This document shows, in pieces, positions 60,263 to 64,000 of a DNA stretch of 64,000 bases (positions are counted from its first letter, which is position 1; every line of letters begins with the position of its first letter). Made by a program: the position numbers and the translations under genes. The stretch is from Pontibacter akesuensis. Lineage in GTDB: Bacteria > Bacteroidota > Bacteroidia > Cytophagales > Hymenobacteraceae. The DNA lies in assembly GCF_001611675.1 (NCBI RefSeq), contig NZ_CP014766.1, forward strand, positions 2,976,001-3,040,000, in the 5' to 3' direction. The notes beneath the pieces were generated by a model, which ran no database searches, was not told the origin of the DNA, and saw only the letters and a program-made list of their open reading frames with translations.

Positions 60263-61258
60263 TTAGACAGGCCAAACCAGCCCTTGTGCGGCGATGGAAG
60301 ATGAAGCAGGTAAGACTGACAAGGAAGAAGCGAACATAGGTATAAGGCACGCGGGCTGCCTGAGTAACTTTAGTGCGTTATCCCATTTATGCCGGTACTC
60401 TTTCATGAATTCGCTCGGAGATTTCCCAGTTGTTTTCTTGAATACCTTATTGAAGTTGATGGCACTGTTGAAGCCTGTTGCATAGGCAATGGAAGCAATG
60501 CAGGTGGCATCGCCGTTCACGATGCGCTTACAGGCTTCGTTTATTCTGATCTCGTTTAAGAAGGCATTGTATGTTTTGCGCGTGTGCTTTTTAAAATACT
60601 TGCAAAAAGCGTGCGGCGTGATGTGCACCACTGCGGCAATGCGCTCCAGTGTGATGTTCTCGGCGTAGTGCTCCAGGGTGTACTGGTATACTTCATTCAA
60701 GCGGATATCCTCCACGGCCGGAAAAGGGGCAGCTGCGAAATCCGTTGTCAGCAGCTTATACTCCTTTACGTGCCGCGACAGGTACTGAAGTAGCTTGATG
60801 GAGATAAGCAGCCTTTTAAGCCCGGATGATCGACTGGCCTTCAGGAATAGCCGGGCGGCTTCGGGAGCGTAACCCTCCGGTATCTGCAGGCCCTGTCGCG
60901 TCTTCTCCAGAAAACTTTTCGCAAACTCCATCTCCGGCAGGTTAATCAGGTGACTAAGGGTGTTTTCATGCTCAAAAAAGATGTGCACCGCATGCACACT
61001 CCCCTCCACATTATTTTGGTAATAAATAGGGTCAGACTTAAGGATATGGGGTTGGTTAGCCCCGATGATATAGAAGTCGCCAGGGGCAAACGGCTGTGTA
61101 TAGTTGCCTACAATCAGCGTGCCTGTACCTTTAAGTATAAGGGTAAGCTGCATTTCCTTGTGGCGGTGCATGTGCCCATAGAAGTAAGGTAGAATATCCT
61201 CACTTACAATGATTGACTCTGCCTGTGAAGCTGCTATTTTGAACGGGATTACTTTCAT
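60263..61258 (-). CDS. AraC family transcriptional regulator
   Basis: This 331-aa regulator has an N-terminal cupin-like sensor (HRHKEMQLTLILKGTGTLIV, FAPGDFYIIGANQPHILKSD). The C-terminal AraC domain has two helix-turn-helix units (about residues 195-295; ITLERIAAVVHITPHAFCKY and SIAYATGFNSAINFNKVFKK), with the signature ending TGKSPSEFMKEYRHK. A further tail of about 30 residues is hydrophobic. Its effector is unknown; sugar- or peptide-induced control of a neighbouring locus is plausible. The 311-nt spacer before it and the GDSL gene is A/T-rich, with no gene and no clear promoter. Confidence 0.9.
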   Translation of the reverse strand: MKVIPFKIAASQAESIIVSEDILPYFYGHMHRHKEMQLTLILKGTGTLIVGNYTQPFAPGDFYIIGANQPHILKSDPIYYQNNVEGSVHAVHIFFEHENTLSHLINLPEMEFAKSFLEKTRQGLQIPEGYAPEAARLFLKASRSSGLKRLLISIKLLQYLSRHVKEYKLLTTDFAAAPFPAVEDIRLNEVYQYTLEHYAENITLERIAAVVHITPHAFCKYFKKHTRKTYNAFLNEIRINEACKRIVNGDATCIASIAYATGFNSAINFNKVFKKTTGKSPSEFMKEYRHKWDNALKLLRQPACLIPMFASSLSVLPASSSIAAQGLVWPV

Positions 61259-61569
61259 ACCATATCACAGTTTGAACATAGTTAAAATACCGATTTTATA
61301 TTAAAAGGTATAACAGAAGACCAATATTCAGTGAAAATTGATATATCGGGCTATGAATATTGCTATATAGCGTCGCCTGTCAGTCAAAAACCAGATTTGC
61401 GGCTAATTTTAGTAGCGGGAAAACGAGGTTGGGCAGTACAGCTGGGTTCTAAGTAAGCCTATCAGCTGTGCTGAATTCGCTCCATACCAAATCGTTACGG
61501 CGACTAGAAAACAGTGTGCTGTAAATCTGTAACTCCCTGAAAAGAGTATATAAGGGAAACCAAGACATA

Positions 61570-62265
61570 ATGAACAGACTTCTGCTACTTATACTTCTCT
61601 TTACAGCCATCCTTACCTCGTGCAGCGACGAAGAGCCTACGCCTGATCCCAGTCCATCGGGTCACGCCTACACGTATCTGGCCCTCGGCGACTCTTATAC
61701 CATAGGCGAGGGGGTGCCTGCAAGTGCGCAGTGGGGCATGCAACTGGCGGAGCTGCTTCGTGCCGAAGGCGTGGATGTGGCTAATCCCGTTACGATTGCC
61801 CGCACCGGCTGGACCACTAGTGACCTGGCTTCGGCTGTTGCCGCTGCCAAGCTTAAGCCGGAGTTCGACATGGTGTCGCTGCTGATTGGCGTGAACAACC
61901 AATACCGGGGCCAGTCGCTTGCCACCTACCGATCCGAGTTACGGCAGCTGCTGCAAACAGCCATCCGACTGGCGAAGGGAGACGCCTCCAACGTGCTGGT
62001 GCTCTCTATTCCCGATTGGGGAGCCACCCCTTTTGCCCGTAACCAGAACCGCGAGCAGATTGCCGCTGAGATAGATGCATTCAATGCCGTTGCCAGGGAG
62101 GAGGCTGCTAACGCCGGCGTCACCTTTGTCAACATCACCCCACTCACCAGGGAGGCTGCAAGCGATTTGTCTTATGTTGCGAGCGATGGCCTGCACTACT
62201 CGGGCAAGATGTACCGGGAGTGGGCCTTGCTGGCCTTGCCCGAGGCGAAGGAGATACTGAAGTAG
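61570..62265 (+). CDS. SGNH/GDSL hydrolase lipoprotein
   Basis: This 231-aa lipoprotein (lipobox LTSC, Cys18) has a Pro- and Asp-rich tether. Block I is ALGDSYTIGEG with the nucleophile Ser42. Block III is LIGVNNQYRGQ, and block V is VASDGLHYSGKMY with the catalytic Asp and His. This matches SGNH esterases and lipases, including acetyl-esterases. The substrate is unknown; secreted GDSL esterases often deacylate glycans or lipids. It precedes a ThuA-domain lipoprotein gene in the same direction. Confidence 0.9.
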   Translation: MNRLLLLILLFTAILTSCSDEEPTPDPSPSGHAYTYLALGDSYTIGEGVPASAQWGMQLAELLRAEGVDVANPVTIARTGWTTSDLASAVAAAKLKPEFDMVSLLIGVNNQYRGQSLATYRSELRQLLQTAIRLAKGDASNVLVLSIPDWGATPFARNQNREQIAAEIDAFNAVAREEAANAGVTFVNITPLTREAASDLSYVASDGLHYSGKMYREWALLALPEAKEILK

Positions 62266-62342
62266 CAGTTTATTCTGGCTGTTTTTCGACTCCCTAAAGA
62301 TTAGTGTTATCTTGGATGGCATTAATTTGAACTATTCAACGC

Positions 62343-63098
62343 ATGAAAAACCGCCTGTTGCTACCTTTCCTTGCCCTGCTCCTTTGCCTTGGCTTTGCCG
62401 GCTGTACCTCTTCCAAACCAGATGCCCCAGTTGTATCAGAAAGTATACCGCGCATCCTTGTCTTCTCTAAAACGAGCGGTTACCGGCATGCGTCTATCCC
62501 GGCAGGTGTGGCAGTACTGCAACAACTGGGGCAGGAGCATCAGGTAAAGGTAGATACAACAGAGAACGCTGCTTTCTTCGTGCCTGATTCGCTGCTGCAG
62601 TACAATGCGGTTGTTTTTCTAAGTACGACGAAGGATGTGTTGGATGCAGCACAACAGCAGGCTTTTGAATTGTATATCAGGAGCGGCGGAGGCTATGTGG
62701 GGATTCATGCGGCTGCCGATACGGAGTACGATTGGCCCTGGTACAACAAACTGGTTGGGGCCTATTTCTCAAGCCATCCGGAGGTACAAAAAGCAGAGAT
62801 CAGGGTGCTGGACAAAAGCCATCCTGCCACTACGCATTTGCCTGACGTGTGGGAGCGGGAAGATGAGTGGTACAATTTCAAAAGTATGAACCCGGATGTA
62901 TACGTGCTGGCCAACCTGGATGAGAAAAGCTACAGCGGAGGCGAGAACGGCGCAAATCATCCCATTGCCTGGTACCACGCCTACGACGGCGGTCGCGCCT
63001 TCTACACCGCCCTCGGCCACACCAACGAAAGCTACAGTGACTCGCTTTTCCTGAAGCATGTGTGGGGCGGGGTTAAGTATGCGATGGGAGAGAAGTAA
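62343..63098 (+). CDS. ThuA-domain lipoprotein
   Basis: This 251-aa lipoprotein has the lipobox GFAGC (Cys21). The ThuA (trehalose utilisation) fold, a class I glutamine amidotransferase-like type, is visible as ILVFSKTSGYRHASIPAGVAV, VVFLSTTKDVLDAAQQQAFE and YIRSGGGYVGIHAAADTEYD. It ends with EWYNFKSMNPDVYVLANLDE, HPIAWYHAYDGGRAFYTALG and HTNESYSD. ThuA-like domains are linked to sugar metabolism, but the exact reaction is unknown. It follows the GDSL gene by 77 nt and may form an operon with it. Confidence 0.92.
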   Translation: MKNRLLLPFLALLLCLGFAGCTSSKPDAPVVSESIPRILVFSKTSGYRHASIPAGVAVLQQLGQEHQVKVDTTENAAFFVPDSLLQYNAVVFLSTTKDVLDAAQQQAFELYIRSGGGYVGIHAAADTEYDWPWYNKLVGAYFSSHPEVQKAEIRVLDKSHPATTHLPDVWEREDEWYNFKSMNPDVYVLANLDEKSYSGGENGANHPIAWYHAYDGGRAFYTALGHTNESYSDSLFLKHVWGGVKYAMGEK

Positions 63099-63101
63099 TA
63101 G

Positions 63102-63160
63102 GAAAAATCACCATGCAAGGCAGGAGCAGGTTATAGCCTGCTCCTGCCTTGCATGGTGAT
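63102..63160. terminator. 24-bp bidirectional hairpin between thuA-like and TonB receptor genes
   Basis: The arms at 63107-63130 and 63137-63160 are exact reverse complements with loop TTATAG. Five A residues to the left give a T-tract for the minus-strand gene. Confidence 0.85.
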
Positions 63161-63165
63161 ACAGC

Positions 63166-64000
63166 TTAAAATTCTCCTCTGAGGGTTAGCACCACATTTC
63201 TGCCGGGTGCACTGATGCCGGAGGCAAACACGCGGTAATACCTGTCGGAGATGTTCTCCAGCGCCGCCTGGAACTGCAGATTTGGGGTGATCTGATAGGC
63301 TGCGCGCAGATTGAGGGTGTGCCAGGCCGGCATGCCCTGCGGCGTGGCGTACTGCAGGTTATCTTCGCCGCTGGGGCTGTAATCTTCCAGTGCTTTTACG
63401 CCGTGGTACAGCACAAAGAACTCGCCCCGCAGGCGCTTGAGCTGCAGGTTTATACTTGAGCGTCCAAAAAGGGGCGGCACGTGGTCCAGCGGAATCTCTC
63501 CTGTCTCATTTTTGATGCGGCCGTAGGTGTAGTTGAGCGAAGAACTTAGGCTGAGGTAGTTGGTTAGGTCAGCTTGCAGGTTAGCGCTGTAGCCGTAGAG
63601 ATAGGCTTTTCCTGCGTTTACGTTCGCTGTTACGCGGCTCTGTTCCCCGTTGTAAAGTATAGAATCCTGTCCGTTCAAGCTGAAGTTCTGCACCGTAATG
63701 GCGTCGCGATACCAGGTGCGGTAACCGACTACCTCCAGGTGCAGGCGCTCGGCTATACTTTTAGAGGCACTCACTTCAAAATTATAGGTGTACTCAGGGC
63801 CCAAGCCTGGGTTGGGAACAATCACGTTGCCCGGAGACGAATCAAACACCTTACTGAGGTCGTCGATGTTGGGAGCGCGGAAACCGGTGGAGGCAAGTGC
63901 GGCAAAGCGCCATCCGTTGCCCGGCAGCACCACGGCCCCCAGGTTGCCGGATAAGGCATGGTGGCGCTGCTGCACCTTATCCTCCAGAAACGGGAAGAAG
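63166..64000 (-). CDS. TonB-dependent receptor, C-terminal part
   Basis: This is the C-terminal beta-barrel of an outer-membrane TonB-dependent receptor; the N-terminus lies beyond position 64000. Visible parts are STGFRAPNIDDLSKVF, GLGPEYTYNFEVSASKSIAE and SVNYTYG-like strands (SLSSSLNYTYGRI). The end is LNLRAAYQITPNLQFQAALE, ISDRYYRVFASGISAPGRNV and VLTLRGEF with a terminal Phe. The barrel lacks SusC-specific features, so it resembles siderophore, cobalamin or heme receptors; the substrate is unknown. It is convergent with the ThuA-like gene. Confidence 0.9.
   Translation of the reverse strand, partial: FFPFLEDKVQQRHHALSGNLGAVVLPGNGWRFAALASTGFRAPNIDDLSKVFDSSPGNVIVPNPGLGPEYTYNFEVSASKSIAERLHLEVVGYRTWYRDAITVQNFSLNGQDSILYNGEQSRVTANVNAGKAYLYGYSANLQADLTNYLSLSSSLNYTYGRIKNETGEIPLDHVPPLFGRSSINLQLKRLRGEFFVLYHGVKALEDYSPSGEDNLQYATPQGMPAWHTLNLRAAYQITPNLQFQAALENISDRYYRVFASGISAPGRNVVLTLRGEF

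Overview
The window (roughly 52-54 % GC by eye) is a chromosomal segment of a Bacteroidota bacterium. The best guess is the order Cytophagales, family Hymenobacteraceae, close to Pontibacter. This rests on two SusC/SusD outer-membrane pairs, a type IX secretion (T9SS) sorting domain, several TAnnTTTG -7 promoter boxes, the IPExxxVDY-pyk and acpP-fabF-rnc clusters, ftsK-lolA, a divergent LuxC-type reductase/ferredoxin pair, and many Bacteroidota-style intergenic repeats. The genus is inference. No rRNA, tRNA, CRISPR array, prophage or transposase was seen.

Layout. 1-7.3 kb: housekeeping genes (pyk, IPExxxVDY protein, acpP, fabF, rnc, nadE, SdpI-like, lgt). 7.3-18.7 kb: small metabolic and unknown genes (beta-propeller, VOC protein, an AT-rich lipoprotein, an esterase, cdd, saccharopine dehydrogenase, trmN6, rnhA, marC, a class V aminotransferase, aroQ, xerD, a CrtO-like protein). 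18.7-24.4 kb: anmK followed by a SusC/SusD pair. 24.4-32.9 kb: a LURP-one-like protein, a pentapeptide-repeat protein, a 0.74-kb spacer full of repeats, pyrD, ftsK, lolA, two lipoproteins and pyrF. 32.9-34.4 kb: an AT-rich insertion with a DUF6414-like gene, then a DUF1456 gene. 34.5-43.7 kb: DUF2851, a polytopic membrane protein, a NeuD-like acetyltransferase, trhO, a class IV aminotransferase, a DmpA-type peptidase, a nucleoside phosphorylase, a LuxC-like reductase and ferredoxin. 43.7-50.1 kb: a lipoprotein, valS and a secreted subtilase with SLH-like repeats and a T9SS tail. 50.5-60.2 kb: a BNR/VPS10-type lipoprotein diverging from SusC-SusD-S10 peptidase, probably a peptide-acquisition locus. 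60.3-64 kb: an AraC regulator, a GDSL lipoprotein, a ThuA lipoprotein and the end of a TonB-dependent receptor.

Two signals go beyond routine annotation. First, two AT-rich genes (lipoprotein 8858-9367 and DUF6414-like 33021-33893) lie in units built like integron gene cassettes. Each is followed by a 53-55-nt hairpin of identical architecture with two compensatory base-pair changes. The hairpin folds better on the strand complementary to the gene. Its first 7 nt are the exact reverse complement of the 7 nt at the unit's own start (GTTGTGC/GCACAAC in one, GTTATGC/GCATAAC in the other). Both units are preceded by a related sequence of about 90-100 bp. No integron integrase is in the window. 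Second, the motif AAGTATR (YATACTT) occurs about 150 times by my manual count, in genes and spacers and on both strands, several-fold above chance. It often forces the codon ATA and also sits inside terminator stems. I know of no described function for it.
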